Source: a delta proteobacterium ML8_F1 (lineage in GTDB: Bacteria; Bacillota; Clostridia; Peptostreptococcales; Acidaminobacteraceae). Taken from it: DNA of 43,164 nt. The translations under genes and the position numbers were made by a program. Where the stretch lies: NCBI GenBank assembly GCA_002029975.1, contig LQBE01000041.1:1-43164 (forward strand), given 5' to 3'. Below, piece by piece: positions 1 through 7,627 of this stretch. Under the pieces are notes generated by a model. That model was not told the origin of the DNA. It worked only from the letters and a program-made list of their open reading frames with translations, and ran no database searches. Numbering within the stretch: position 1 is the stretch's first letter; every line of letters starts with the position of its first letter.

Positions 1-124
1 TGGCCCTCTATGGATTTTTAATTAGTTCAACTTCATTTTACAATTCAGCAAAGCAAAATAATCGCTGGATTGAGAATATTTGAAACCAATGGCGGCAACA
101 GGATTCCAGACAGGAGAGAGTAAT

Positions 125-997
125 TTGAGAAAAGCTTTGATAATCGTCAATCCGGTCGCAGGCAAGGGCACTTCCCTCGCAGTGCGGGACCGGCTGGCTG
201 AGGCCCTGGACAGGCATGGGATTGAGCATGAAACGGTGATTTCAGCCTATGCCGGAGAGGTGGAGGTTATTGCCAGAGAGGTCGATACCAGTCGTTTCAA
301 CGAGGTGATATCCCTGGGTGGTGACGGGACCCTGGGGGAAATCATCAATGGTATTGTCGGTAAACCCCTCAATCTGGGAATTGTCCCCACAGGAACCGGC
401 AACGACTTCATCCGATGTCTTGACAAGGACTATACTATTGAAAAAGCCATCGACAAAATTGTTTCAGGAAGGGTTAAAATGACCAACCTGGGCCATGTGA
501 ACCAGGGTTTCTTTCTCAATATGGCGGGATTCGGAATTGACAGCTATATTCTTCAGAATATGATTACAATCAAGAAATTTCTCAAGGGTGCGGCGGGGTA
601 TACCTTCAGTACTTTTTACACCCTGTTGCGTTATCGGAGCCGGTCGGTGACCATTACCGTGGATGGCGTGACTTTTGATAGAAAAATCATGCTGGTTGCC
701 ATTGGAAACGGGCAGTATTTCGGAGGGGCTATGAAGGTGTCGCCAGAATCGAAGGTGGATGACGATGTGTTTGAAATGGTCATTGTCAATGACATGAACA
801 GACTTAAATTCATCGTGACTTTCTGGAAGGTGTTCAAGGGCAATCATCTGGGTGTCAAAGAAGTGGAATCCTTGAAGGGGACCTATTTCAAGGTGACCTC
901 CAAGGAGAACATACCCCTGGACATCGACGGGAATCTCAAGGGTCAGACCCCCCTGGAAATCCAGGTCGCCAAGGAAAAAATCGCCATATACGCATAG
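125..997 (+). CDS. Diacylglycerol/lipid kinase family protein (YegS/DagK type)
   Basis: This is a 290-residue cytosolic or membrane-associated lipid kinase of the DAGK-catalytic family, which transfers ATP phosphate to diacylglycerol or related lipids. The N-terminus has the family opening KALIIVNPVAGKG. It is followed by the nucleotide-binding motif SLGGDGTLGEIINGI and by GIVPTGTGNDF, all in the expected order. The C-terminal half is the usual beta-sandwich with LDIDGN. An upstream TTG at 80 would add 15 residues. The TTG at 125 is preferred because GGAGAG lies 6-7 bases before it and the protein then begins right at the conserved strand. The antiporter operon starts 11 bases downstream, so the two are probably co-transcribed. 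The exact lipid substrate cannot be read from the sequence. Confidence 0.88.
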   Translation: MRKALIIVNPVAGKGTSLAVRDRLAEALDRHGIEHETVISAYAGEVEVIAREVDTSRFNEVISLGGDGTLGEIINGIVGKPLNLGIVPTGTGNDFIRCLDKDYTIEKAIDKIVSGRVKMTNLGHVNQGFFLNMAGFGIDSYILQNMITIKKFLKGAAGYTFSTFYTLLRYRSRSVTITVDGVTFDRKIMLVAIGNGQYFGGAMKVSPESKVDDDVFEMVIVNDMNRLKFIVTFWKVFKGNHLGVKEVESLKGTYFKVTSKENIPLDIDGNLKGQTPLEIQVAKEKIAIYA

Positions 998-1008
998 GAG
1001 GGGATGGC

Positions 1009-1488
1009 ATGTTGGAAATTATCAAACTCTATATTTCTCTGATAATATTCTGGATATTGTTGACGGTTTCTGTGTCATTCAGCAATCTGGTCTACGGCAT
1101 GATTTTCAGTGGCATCATTGCCTTTTATTCCTATCGTCTGCAAAAGCAAAACAAGATAATCCTTCCCCGCCTCGGGGTCTTGATCCGCTACAGCCTCTTT
1201 CTGGTGGTTGAAATCCTTCTGTCGTCCGTCAGGCATATCGGCAGGATTCTCAAAAGTCAAGAGGAGAGGATTGTCTTCATCGAAATCGGGCTCAGGGGCC
1301 TGAGTGAATTTGAAGCTGTAATGGCGGCGAACTTCATCACCCTGACGCCGGGAACGGTTACTGTGAACCTGGCGGATCACAGGATTACAGTAGTGACCAT
1401 GCTCTCTGAAGGGGAGGATGCCCGGGTCGTCAAAAACAGTCTGGAGAAAATCTTCTCCCGGATCTTTGGGAGGCGCATGGCGATATGA
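1009..1488 (+). CDS. mnhE: Na+/H+ antiporter subunit E (MnhE/MrpE/MbhA-like)
   Basis: This 159-residue membrane protein is the E subunit of an Mrp-type antiporter. The first 70 residues form two or three hydrophobic helices. The soluble C-terminal part contains the family hallmark AANFITLTPGTVTV, followed by a short alpha/beta domain. GGAGGGG precedes the ATG. It opens an eight-gene run of tightly packed or overlapping genes, and its stop overlaps the ATG of the next gene. The order E-F-G-MbhD-MbhE-B-C-D is that of the ion-translocating module in Mbh and Mbx complexes, not that of the classical mrpABCDEFG operon. Confidence 0.88.
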   Translation: MLEIIKLYISLIIFWILLTVSVSFSNLVYGMIFSGIIAFYSYRLQKQNKIILPRLGVLIRYSLFLVVEILLSSVRHIGRILKSQEERIVFIEIGLRGLSEFEAVMAANFITLTPGTVTVNLADHRITVVTMLSEGEDARVVKNSLEKIFSRIFGRRMAI

Positions 1489-1739
1489 TTTTGCAAATTA
1501 CCATGGGACTGCTGCTGATGGCCATCGGCATCTTTGTTTTAAGGCTGATTCTGATCAAGAACATTCATGACAAGCTTCTCAGTCTCAATCTGTTGACCAT
1601 CAAGGTGGTTCTCCTCCTGGCGGTCTATGCCGCTTATGAGGAGAGTCCCTTCATTTTGGATATCGTGTTGGCTTCAAGTCTGGTCGGCTTTATTGCCACA
1701 GCGGTGCTCATTGTCTATATTGGAAGGAATGATGTCTGA
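1485..1739 (+). CDS. mnhF: Cation/H+ antiporter subunit F (MnhF/MbhB-like)
   Basis: This small hydrophobic protein of 84 residues has three predicted membrane helices. The pattern of a helix, a short polar NIHDKLLSLN loop, two further helices and a charged C-terminus is that of MnhF/MrpF. The ATG overlaps the stop codon of the E gene by four bases, and the next gene starts on the last base of this stop, so translation of all three is probably coupled. Subunit F is a structural part of the Mrp membrane arm with no known catalytic residues. Confidence 0.85.
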   Translation: MILQITMGLLLMAIGIFVLRLILIKNIHDKLLSLNLLTIKVVLLLAVYAAYEESPFILDIVLASSLVGFIATAVLIVYIGRNDV

Positions 1740-2026
1740 TGACCTCGCTGCTCCTGATGCTGTCTTGGCTATTTATTGTTTTCGGGATGATTGGTATATT
1801 CAAGTTCAAAAGCTTCTACGGGCGGTTGATCACTTCAAGCAAGATTGATTCGGCTGCGCTTCTTCTAATCCTGACCGGCCTCGCCCTCTATAGGCAGGAT
1901 ATGTATTACACCTCCCGGTATTTCATGATTCTGCTGTTTATGTTCATCACCAACCCGGTGACCACGCATTTGATTGCAAAGAAGAGACACAAGGAGGATA
2001 AGTCATGGAAATCATCATCATCGTGA
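1739..2026 (+). CDS. mnhG: Cation/H+ antiporter subunit G (MnhG/MbhC-like)
   Basis: This is a 95-residue protein with three membrane helices. It fits MrpG/MnhG by length, by position after F, and by the GMIGIFKFKSFYGRL stretch, which matches the G-x-G-hydrophobic-x-R/K-F-x-D/S-x-Y-x-R-L signature around the first helix boundary. The start overlaps the preceding TGA by one base, and the end overlaps the following gene by 22 bases. No catalytic function is known for G alone; it belongs to the antiporter membrane arm. Confidence 0.83.
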   Translation: MTSLLLMLSWLFIVFGMIGIFKFKSFYGRLITSSKIDSAALLLILTGLALYRQDMYYTSRYFMILLFMFITNPVTTHLIAKKRHKEDKSWKSSSS

Positions 2027-2544
2027 CTCTCCTCGGTTTGCAGATGGTCTTGATGCTGGCGCTGATTTTTGAAAAGAATCTCTACATCGGAGTCCTCTAC
2101 CTGACGATTTCTTCTGTAATTGTCTCCCTTTTGTACCTGATGTTCAATGCGCCGGACATTGCCCTGGCCGAAATCGCCGTGGGCTGTGCCTTGATTCCTT
2201 TTGTCTATATCATCGCCATCACCAAGCAAAAGGACTTTCTGGTGGTGGACGAGGTGATGGATGACTATTCACGTGAGATCATTGAGGAGATCCGACTTTT
2301 CTGCCAGGAGGAACAACTCAGGCTCAGACTCATGTATGCGGGTCTGGAAAACGAGTTCAGTCTCAAGGAGGTTTTTCGGGGCAGCAATATCGACATGGTG
2401 ATCAGCCGGCCCAGGGAAGCCTACCGCTTGACTTCAAAGGAATCTTCCTCCGTCAACGACCGGCTGATGGCTCGTTTGAAGCAGCGCAAGGATCCCCTCA
2501 GACTAGAATTCATGAGGACGGGTGAAAATGTTCATGAAGATTAA
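2005..2544 (+). CDS. MbhD-like DUF4040 antiporter subunit with long C-terminal extension
   Basis: The first 80 residues carry three hydrophobic helices and the MbhD/DUF4040 signature around NAPDIALAEIAVGCALIPFVYI, matching the C-terminal helices of MrpA. A conserved acidic residue in this region is important for ion transfer in the family. Unusually, the protein continues for about 100 polar, charge-rich residues (about 80-179). The equivalent subunit in the second antiporter module of this window (24604-24858) is only 84 residues long. The tail has no motif I recognise and probably forms a cytosolic domain. The gene overlaps its neighbours on both sides. Confidence 0.8.
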   Translation: MEIIIIVTLLGLQMVLMLALIFEKNLYIGVLYLTISSVIVSLLYLMFNAPDIALAEIAVGCALIPFVYIIAITKQKDFLVVDEVMDDYSREIIEEIRLFCQEEQLRLRLMYAGLENEFSLKEVFRGSNIDMVISRPREAYRLTSKESSSVNDRLMARLKQRKDPLRLEFMRTGENVHED

Positions 2545-2860
2545 AATAGCCATCTATCTGCTTTTGCTCGGTTTTTTCGGGGTGACCCTGGGTGGGGTCT
2601 TCAAGAGTCTTTTTGAGGGTGGACTTGGGGATTTATACCGGAGGCAGCTCGGAGAATTCTATGGTCAGGCCCATTCCGCCAATTTTGTAACGGCCATCTA
2701 TCTGGATTACCGGCTCTACGATTCCTTTTTCGAGGCCACTGTACTGTTTGCTGTGGCCACAGGAATCATTTTCATGGTCAGAAAGGATGTCGAAATGCTT
2801 GACCCCATATCCTTGAAGGCCTTGAAGATTTTTGATTCAAAGCATGACTTGGAGGATTAG
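2528..2860 (+). CDS. MbhE-like antiporter subunit (MrpA C-terminal segment homologue)
   Basis: This is a 110-residue protein with an N-terminal helix, a periplasmic-type loop, and a second helix block. The segment SANFVTAIYLDYRLYDSFFE corresponds to the SANxVxxIxxxYRxxDTxGE stretch that ends MrpA and forms MbhE. A GTG at 2522 would add two residues. The ATG at 2528 has better spacing from GAGG at 2514. In the second operon the same segment is fused to the MnhB-like subunit, so the two operons solve this part of the complex differently. Confidence 0.75.
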   Translation: MFMKIKIAIYLLLLGFFGVTLGGVFKSLFEGGLGDLYRRQLGEFYGQAHSANFVTAIYLDYRLYDSFFEATVLFAVATGIIFMVRKDVEMLDPISLKALKIFDSKHDLED

Positions 2861-2862
2861 CC

Positions 2863-3267
2863 ATGGAAAGATCTAAAATTCTAATCATCGTCAGTACCCT
2901 GATATACCCTTTTTTGTTGATGTTCGGGACTTATCTGATTCTCAACGGAGATCTTTCTCCCGGTGGCGGTTTTCAGGGAGGGGTTCTTTTTGCCACTTCC
3001 TTTTTCATCCGCTATCTTCTCAGCAGCAAGGACCCCTTCAACCTGGTCCTCCTGGCGCGCTTTGAAAAGCTCCTTTATCTGTTGCTTCTCCTCATCGGCA
3101 GTGTCAGCCTTCTGATCCACCAGAGGTTCTTCACCAATTTTCTAGTGGGAAATCCCTGGATTGCCCCCCGCTTCTTCCTGGTACTGCTTAACTTCATTAT
3201 CGGTTTCAAGGTGACCCTGGGGGTTATTTCCATTATTTCGTCCTTTGTCGAGGAGGGAGAGCTGTGA
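2863..3267 (+). CDS. mnhB: Na+/H+ antiporter subunit B (MnhB/MbhF-like)
   Basis: A 134-residue protein with four membrane helices. The family hallmark GTYLILNGDLSPGGGFQGGV is present around residues 22-41; the SPGGGFxGG loop is diagnostic of MnhB/MrpB. GGAGG lies before the ATG. The gene starts two bases after the MbhE-like stop and overlaps the GTG of subunit C. It builds the membrane arm of the antiporter. Confidence 0.88.
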   Translation: MERSKILIIVSTLIYPFLLMFGTYLILNGDLSPGGGFQGGVLFATSFFIRYLLSSKDPFNLVLLARFEKLLYLLLLLIGSVSLLIHQRFFTNFLVGNPWIAPRFFLVLLNFIIGFKVTLGVISIISSFVEEGEL

Positions 3268-3596
3268 TTGTCCTGTATCTGGTTATTATTTCCATATTGC
3301 TTGCTTTTCTGGGTCTTGGCACCAGCAAGAATCTCATCAAAAGCATCATGTTCCTCAACCTGCTTCAGGCGAATATCATTCTGTTGTTCATTTCATTCAG
3401 CTACAAGGCAGACACGGTTCCGCCCATCATGCCGGGTACCCTGGAAAAGATGAGTGACCCCATGCCCCAGGCTCTGATGATTACCGCCATTGTCATCGGA
3501 GCTTCGGTCACCTCCCTGGCCCTCATGTTTTCAATCAAGATATTTCATCATTTCGGGACCTTGGACTGGGATCTGATCAAGAAAAGGATGGATTAG
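3264..3596 (+). CDS. mnhC: Na+/H+ antiporter subunit C (NuoK-like, MnhC/MbhG)
   Basis: A 110-residue NuoK-like subunit with three predicted helices. GLGTSKNLIKSIMFLNLLQANIIL matches the first two NuoK helices, and the later DPMPQALMITAIVIGASVTSLAL is the highly conserved MnhC/NuoK C-terminal helix. It starts with GTG, using AGGAGGGAG at 3250-3259 as ribosome binding site, and overlaps the stop of subunit B. It forms part of the proton/cation path next to subunit D. Confidence 0.88.
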   Translation: MIVLYLVIISILLAFLGLGTSKNLIKSIMFLNLLQANIILLFISFSYKADTVPPIMPGTLEKMSDPMPQALMITAIVIGASVTSLALMFSIKIFHHFGTLDWDLIKKRMD

Positions 3597-5150
3597 ATGG
3601 AAAAGCTGCTCTACATATTGATATTTCTTCCCATTGTCCTGGGAGTATTCATCTATCTTGTGAATTCGGTGAAACTTTATCGCTGGATTTATCTGGCAGA
3701 AGCCGTAGTCATGGTCATTACCCTTCAGCTTCTGGGGGCTGTGAATAAAGGGATTGCGCTTTATGAAGTCATCGGCGGTTGGGAGCCTTTCATTGGAATC
3801 GGTCTGAAATTCGATACATTGAATGCGACCTTCATAATTCTTTCGACTTTTCTTTTCACGGTGATTTTGATTTTCATCTATAAAAGCAAGGACCATGACT
3901 TCAAATTCCTGTTTTTTGTTCTCCTGCTCCAGGGAACCTTCAACGGCTTTGTCCTCAGTGATGATATTTTCAATATTTTCGTCATGCTCGAATTGATCAC
4001 CATCATTTCAACGATTCTGATCATCTACAAGAAGGATGCCCATTCCCTCAAGGCGGGCATCTACTACCTGCTCTTCAATACCGTGGGCATGATGATCTAC
4101 CTCATCGGCGTCATCATCCTCTATCTCAGATTCGGCACTCTGAATCTGAGTTTGATGGCCGATTTGGTCAGGGAAACCGGCATGGATGATACCCTGAGAA
4201 TCGGGGTGGTTCTCATGGTAAGCGCCTTCGGGGTCAAGTCAGCTGTCTTTCCGGTATACGACTGGCTCCCAAAGGCCCACAGTGCGGCCATCACGTCAAT
4301 CTCAGCCCTTTTGTCGGGACTCTTGGTCAAGACCGGCATCATCGGTCTGATGAAACTCACCGCGGTCTTCGTGGTCTTTGACTTCTCATGGATCTTTTAC
4401 GTGCTTGGCATTTTCACTGCTCTCATGGGTGTGATTTTCGCCTTTTCCCAGAAGGACATCAAGCAGATTCTTTCTTTTCACACAGTGAGCCAGATTGGGT
4501 TGATTATGATCGCGTTTTCGATTAATATAGAACTGGCGCTACTTTATCTGGTAAGCCATTCCCTGATAAAAAGTCTTCTTTTTCTCGGTTCCGGCATTGT
4601 CATCAACCAGTACCAGGAACGCCGGGTTGACAAAATCAGAGGCTTATGGGAAAATGACTCGTTGCTGTCGGTTTTTCTGATCATCGGCACCTTCGCCCTG
4701 GCGGGAATTCCTTTCACCAGCGGTTTTATCGCCAAGAGCGCCATGGGAATGAGTTTGCCCTTGTGGCAGTTGATCCCCCTGGTCATCGTCAACAGTCTGA
4801 CAGCGGGATCCATGTTCAAGATTCTCCAGATTCTGGGTTCCCACCAACCCGTAAGGGTCAATGTCAAGACCAGCAAATATATTGCCATGGGTTTTTTGTC
4901 CATTGCCATCTTTTTCCTGGGGACTCTTTTTCCCGACTATCAGAGCATGACCAGGGATTTGTGGTATTATTTCAAGCCCATGAATCTGGTAAAGACCTCT
5001 TTTGAGGTATTGCTCGGCATTGCCTGGTTCCTTGCCTTCGGCATCCATGAAAAAGGATTGATGAAAAGGATGCGACATTTTTCCCTGTCCTTTGATAATG
5101 GTGTGGTCTTGTTGATGTTTTTCGTCTTGACTCTCGTGGTTTTCATTTGA
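3597..5150 (+). CDS. mnhD: Na+/H+ antiporter subunit D (NuoM/N-like, MnhD/MbhH)
   Basis: A 517-residue polytopic protein with about 14 membrane helices, the ion-pumping subunit of the module. Conserved transport residues are visible: the Glu in NIFVMLELITII (TM5), the Lys in the TM7 region FGVKSAVFPVYDWLPKAHS, and the SAAITSISALLSGLLVKTG stretch with its own Lys. These match the NuoL/M/N fold, in which such Glu and Lys residues carry protons. It is the only large antiporter-type subunit in this operon, because no NuoL-like MrpA is encoded here. It is the last gene; two small hairpins and a tRNA gene follow. Confidence 0.9.
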   Translation: MEKLLYILIFLPIVLGVFIYLVNSVKLYRWIYLAEAVVMVITLQLLGAVNKGIALYEVIGGWEPFIGIGLKFDTLNATFIILSTFLFTVILIFIYKSKDHDFKFLFFVLLLQGTFNGFVLSDDIFNIFVMLELITIISTILIIYKKDAHSLKAGIYYLLFNTVGMMIYLIGVIILYLRFGTLNLSLMADLVRETGMDDTLRIGVVLMVSAFGVKSAVFPVYDWLPKAHSAAITSISALLSGLLVKTGIIGLMKLTAVFVVFDFSWIFYVLGIFTALMGVIFAFSQKDIKQILSFHTVSQIGLIMIAFSINIELALLYLVSHSLIKSLLFLGSGIVINQYQERRVDKIRGLWENDSLLSVFLIIGTFALAGIPFTSGFIAKSAMGMSLPLWQLIPLVIVNSLTAGSMFKILQILGSHQPVRVNVKTSKYIAMGFLSIAIFFLGTLFPDYQSMTRDLWYYFKPMNLVKTSFEVLLGIAWFLAFGIHEKGLMKRMRHFSLSFDNGVVLLMFFVLTLVVFI

Positions 5151-5157
5151 ATAACTT

Positions 5158-5197
5158 CCGCCTTTTCTGAAGGCGGTTGCTGTCGGCCTGTGCCGAC
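5158..5197 (+). terminator. Two tandem hairpins after the antiporter operon
   Basis: The first hairpin has a 7-bp stem (CCGCCTT / AAGGCGG, 5158-5176). The second has a 6-bp stem (GTCGGC / GCCGAC, 5182-5197). They lie between the mnhD stop and tRNA-Arg. Neither has a good T-run, so termination would be weak. They could instead protect the mRNA end or separate it from the tRNA during processing. Confidence 0.4.
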
Positions 5198-5204
5198 GGA
5201 TTCT

Positions 5205-5281
5205 GCACCCGTAGCTCAGAAGGATAGAGCAACCGCCTCCTAAGCGGTAGGTCGTGGGTTCGACTCCCGCCGGGTGCGCCA
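5205..5281 (+). tRNA. tRNA-Arg (anticodon CCT)
   Basis: A complete 77-nt cloverleaf. The 7-bp acceptor stem is GCACCCG / CGGGTGC. The D arm has GCTC/GAGC, the anticodon stem is ACCGC/GCGGT with loop CTCCTAA, and the T arm is GTGGG-TTCGACT-CCCGC (one G-C/T-type mismatch position). Discriminator G is followed by an encoded CCA. The anticodon CCT reads AGG, so it carries arginine. Confidence 0.95.
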
Positions 5282-5286
5282 AAATC

Positions 5287-5323
5287 AAGTCCCTGCAATA
5301 TTTTGCAGGGACTTTTGTTTTTT
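5287..5323 (+). terminator. Rho-independent terminator after tRNA-Arg
   Basis: A perfect 12-bp inverted repeat, AAGTCCCTGCAA / TTGCAGGGACTT, with a 4-nt loop is followed by a T-rich tract with six consecutive T. It closes the tRNA transcript and isolates the following cassette from the antiporter operon. Confidence 0.9.
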
Positions 5324-5382
5324 GGAAAAATAAAATGTTGAAGTTTTTCTGGAGGAACCATGATCTGAGGGATTTAATCTCC

Positions 5383-5435
5383 GTTACCTGTTTGTAACAA
5401 AAGCCCGAAGAATTGTAACACTGAAGCATTATGCT
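5383..5435 (+). promoter_or_regulatory. Candidate promoter/operator of the phosphatase gene (copy 1 of shared element)
   Basis: The element begins with the inverted repeat GTTAC-N6-GTAAC (5383-5398). A second TGTAACA half-site at 5414-5420 lies 21 bp after the first TGTAACA at 5393. A -10-like TATGCT follows at 5430-5435, nine bases later. The same arrangement recurs at 7481-7533 with identical spacing, and 31 of 38 bases match without gaps. No good -35 is seen, so an activator or alternative sigma factor is likely. The transcript leader would be about 130 nt. Confidence 0.6.
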
Positions 5436-5575
5436 TGAGTGGATTCGAAATAATGTCTGGCAGATGAGGACAATCATACGGCATACAGATGAAAAAAACT
5501 TGTTTTTGGAAATCATAGCAGAGGTTCTTTTGCTGTGGTTTGATAAGGATAAAACGGGTGATGGAGGGAAGGTCT

Positions 5576-7429
5576 ATGAAATCGATTAGAGGGAAAATGC
5601 TGGTTTGGTTTGGTATGTCACTGCTTATCCTGCTGACGGCTTCCGGAGTGGTGGTGTACAGGGAGGTGGATGACGCAGTGACTCCTCTAACAAAGCATCT
5701 CAGTCAGGAGGTCTTGATTGCCAGGTCCGCTGAAATCGGCAGATTGTTGGAGGGATATGTCAACGAAGTCACCATCATGTCACGACGGGACCTCATTCGC
5801 AGAGGGGATATGGAGGAAATTGAGTCGGACCTGATGGCCCAGGCGGACCTCATCAACAGTGACTACGAGATTTTGTTCTATGCGGACCGTGACGGCAACT
5901 ATGTCACCACCCAGGGAAAACGGGGAGATGTCAGGAATCGAGACTATTATAAGGCTATTATGCTGGGAGAACACAGTTACTATATCAGCGAGCCGGTGGT
6001 TTCCTATTCAACCGGTGCCAGGATGCTTGTAGTGGCGAGGGCGGTCTACGACGACCGTGGGGAAAAAACGGGAATCATGGCGGCAACGGTTCTCTTGAAG
6101 ACACTCTCAGAAATTGCCGGGGCCATTGAAATCGGTGAACAGGGTTTTGGATATATCGTCGACCGGACCGGACTGCTGATTGCCTATCCCGAGGATGAAC
6201 TGGTGATGACCATGAATTATCTGGAATCTGAGGAATGGGGCTATCAGGGACTTGAGGAAATCGGAGAACGCATGCTGGACGGGATGCCGGGACTGATGAC
6301 CTATGAAAATCCCAATGGCGAAAAACTGGTTACTGTCTTCAATCCTATCCCGGGAACCCCCTCCTGGACCCTGGGAATCTCTCTTTACGAAGATGAACTG
6401 ATGGGGCCGGCCATGAATCTCATGCGCCAGGTGGTCCTTTTGATGAGCGGTATCCTGGGTATCGTCCTCTTGGTGGTCTTCATCATCTCAAAACGAATTA
6501 CAACTCCGATTCTCGCTTTGAAAGAGGGGGTCAGAATTGTCAGCGCCGGGAATCTCGAGCATGTTCTTGAAATCAGGACGGGTGATGAGATTGAGGAACT
6601 GGCAGACGACTTCAGTAAGATGAAGACGGACCTGATGGATTACATCGAAAACCTGAAGAAAACGACGGCGGAAAAAGAACGGATCCAAAGTGAACTGGAG
6701 GTGGCGAATAAAATCCAGACCAGCATGCTCCCCCGCATATTTCCTCCCTACCCCAATATGGCGAATCTGGATTTATACGCCACTATGGAGCCGGCCAAGG
6801 AGGTGGGGGGAGACTTCTATGATTTTTTTCTGATTGATGACCATCGATTGTGTTTCAGTATCGGAGACGTTTCTGGAAAAGGAATCCCTGCCGCCCTCTT
6901 TATGGTGATTACCAGGACTATCCTGAAAAACCTGGTTCTGCAGGGGAATTCAATGCCGGACATCTTTTTCAAAACCAATAACCTGCTTTGCTCCGACAAT
7001 GAAGAAAATATGTTTGTCACGGTATTCATGGGGATCCTCGATACGAGAACCGGTGAACTGGAATATATCAGTGCGGGTCACAATCCGCCCCTTGTTTCAC
7101 GGGAGGGCAGGGATTTTGAATTTCTCAAGGTGAACCACTATCTGGTACTGGGAGGGATGGAGGACTACCGATATGATTCTCTTACGACTGTCTTGAAGCC
7201 CCGTGACCGGTTGTTTGTCTATACCGACGGTGTTTCTGAGGCGACCAATGGTCAGAATGAACTTCTTGGAGACGGCCGCATGGTGGCAGCGGCCAATCGC
7301 CTGGTGAACAGGGACGTCAGGGGAATCATTGCGGGAATGAGGGAAGAGATTGACCGTTTTGTCCTGGATACGCCGGCTTCTGATGATGTCACCATGCTGG
7401 CTTTGATGCTCCTTGAGGCGGAAGCCTAG
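5576..7429 (+). CDS. Membrane sensor SpoIIE-type serine phosphatase (dCache-HAMP-PP2C)
   Basis: A 617-residue membrane-anchored phosphatase. TM1 (about 8-28) and TM2 (about 286-306) flank an extracellular PAS-like dCache domain containing NRDYYKAIMLGEHSYYISEPVVS, typical of small-molecule sensors. A HAMP domain (about 307-360) and a coiled coil follow. The C-terminal PPM/SpoIIE phosphatase (about 380-615) shows metal-binding motifs GGDFYD (D413), GDVSGKGIPAALFM and the terminal SDDVTML. The ATG at 5576 is chosen because GGAGGG lies 7 bases before it; a TTG at 5540 would add 12 residues. Its likely substrate is the phosphorylated STAS protein encoded at 14966. Ligand unknown. Confidence 0.9.
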   Translation: MKSIRGKMLVWFGMSLLILLTASGVVVYREVDDAVTPLTKHLSQEVLIARSAEIGRLLEGYVNEVTIMSRRDLIRRGDMEEIESDLMAQADLINSDYEILFYADRDGNYVTTQGKRGDVRNRDYYKAIMLGEHSYYISEPVVSYSTGARMLVVARAVYDDRGEKTGIMAATVLLKTLSEIAGAIEIGEQGFGYIVDRTGLLIAYPEDELVMTMNYLESEEWGYQGLEEIGERMLDGMPGLMTYENPNGEKLVTVFNPIPGTPSWTLGISLYEDELMGPAMNLMRQVVLLMSGILGIVLLVVFIISKRITTPILALKEGVRIVSAGNLEHVLEIRTGDEIEELADDFSKMKTDLMDYIENLKKTTAEKERIQSELEVANKIQTSMLPRIFPPYPNMANLDLYATMEPAKEVGGDFYDFFLIDDHRLCFSIGDVSGKGIPAALFMVITRTILKNLVLQGNSMPDIFFKTNNLLCSDNEENMFVTVFMGILDTRTGELEYISAGHNPPLVSREGRDFEFLKVNHYLVLGGMEDYRYDSLTTVLKPRDRLFVYTDGVSEATNGQNELLGDGRMVAAANRLVNRDVRGIIAGMREEIDRFVLDTPASDDVTMLALMLLEAEA

Positions 7430-7480
7430 GGCGGTCGCCTCTGTGGAAGTCCATGACTATAAATTAGAAATACGGCAAGG

Positions 7481-7533
7481 GTTACATGTCTGTAACATTC
7501 TCACGAAGAATTGTAACATTCTCTGGCTATACT
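7481..7533 (+). promoter_or_regulatory. Candidate promoter/operator of the precursor operon (copy 2 of shared element)
   Basis: This has the same architecture as the element at 5383. A perfect inverted repeat GTTACA-TGTC-TGTAAC (7481-7496) comes first. A second TGTAACA (7512-7518) lies 21 bp after the first, preceded by the identical CGAAGAAT. A -10-like TATACT (7528-7533) follows at the same nine-base distance. A consensus -35 is absent. A leader of about 90 nt precedes the first precursor start at 7628. Confidence 0.65.
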
Positions 7534-7627
7534 ATCTTCAGGACGGGGGATCATGACCGAAAACCAGAAGCTGCCTTGAAGTCAAGAAGTCAGCAAGGGG
7601 ATCACAAAATATGAGGGGGTATTGAAG

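Noticed and set aside
4644-5516. Minus-strand frame of 290 codons
   Set aside because: It runs through mnhD in antisense, the tRNA-Arg gene and its terminator, so it cannot be a real gene.
5464-5589. Small plus-strand frame of 41 codons in the leader of the phosphatase gene
   Set aside because: It has no ribosome binding site and its end overlaps the well-supported phosphatase start in another frame. A two-codon frame after GGAGG at 5351 lies upstream of the probable promoter.
5393-7518. TGTAACA boxes as ECF sigma -35 elements
   Set aside because: ECF promoters need a short C/G-containing -10 about 16 bases downstream; none is present. TATGCT/TATACT lies only nine bases after the second box, which fits an activator site better.
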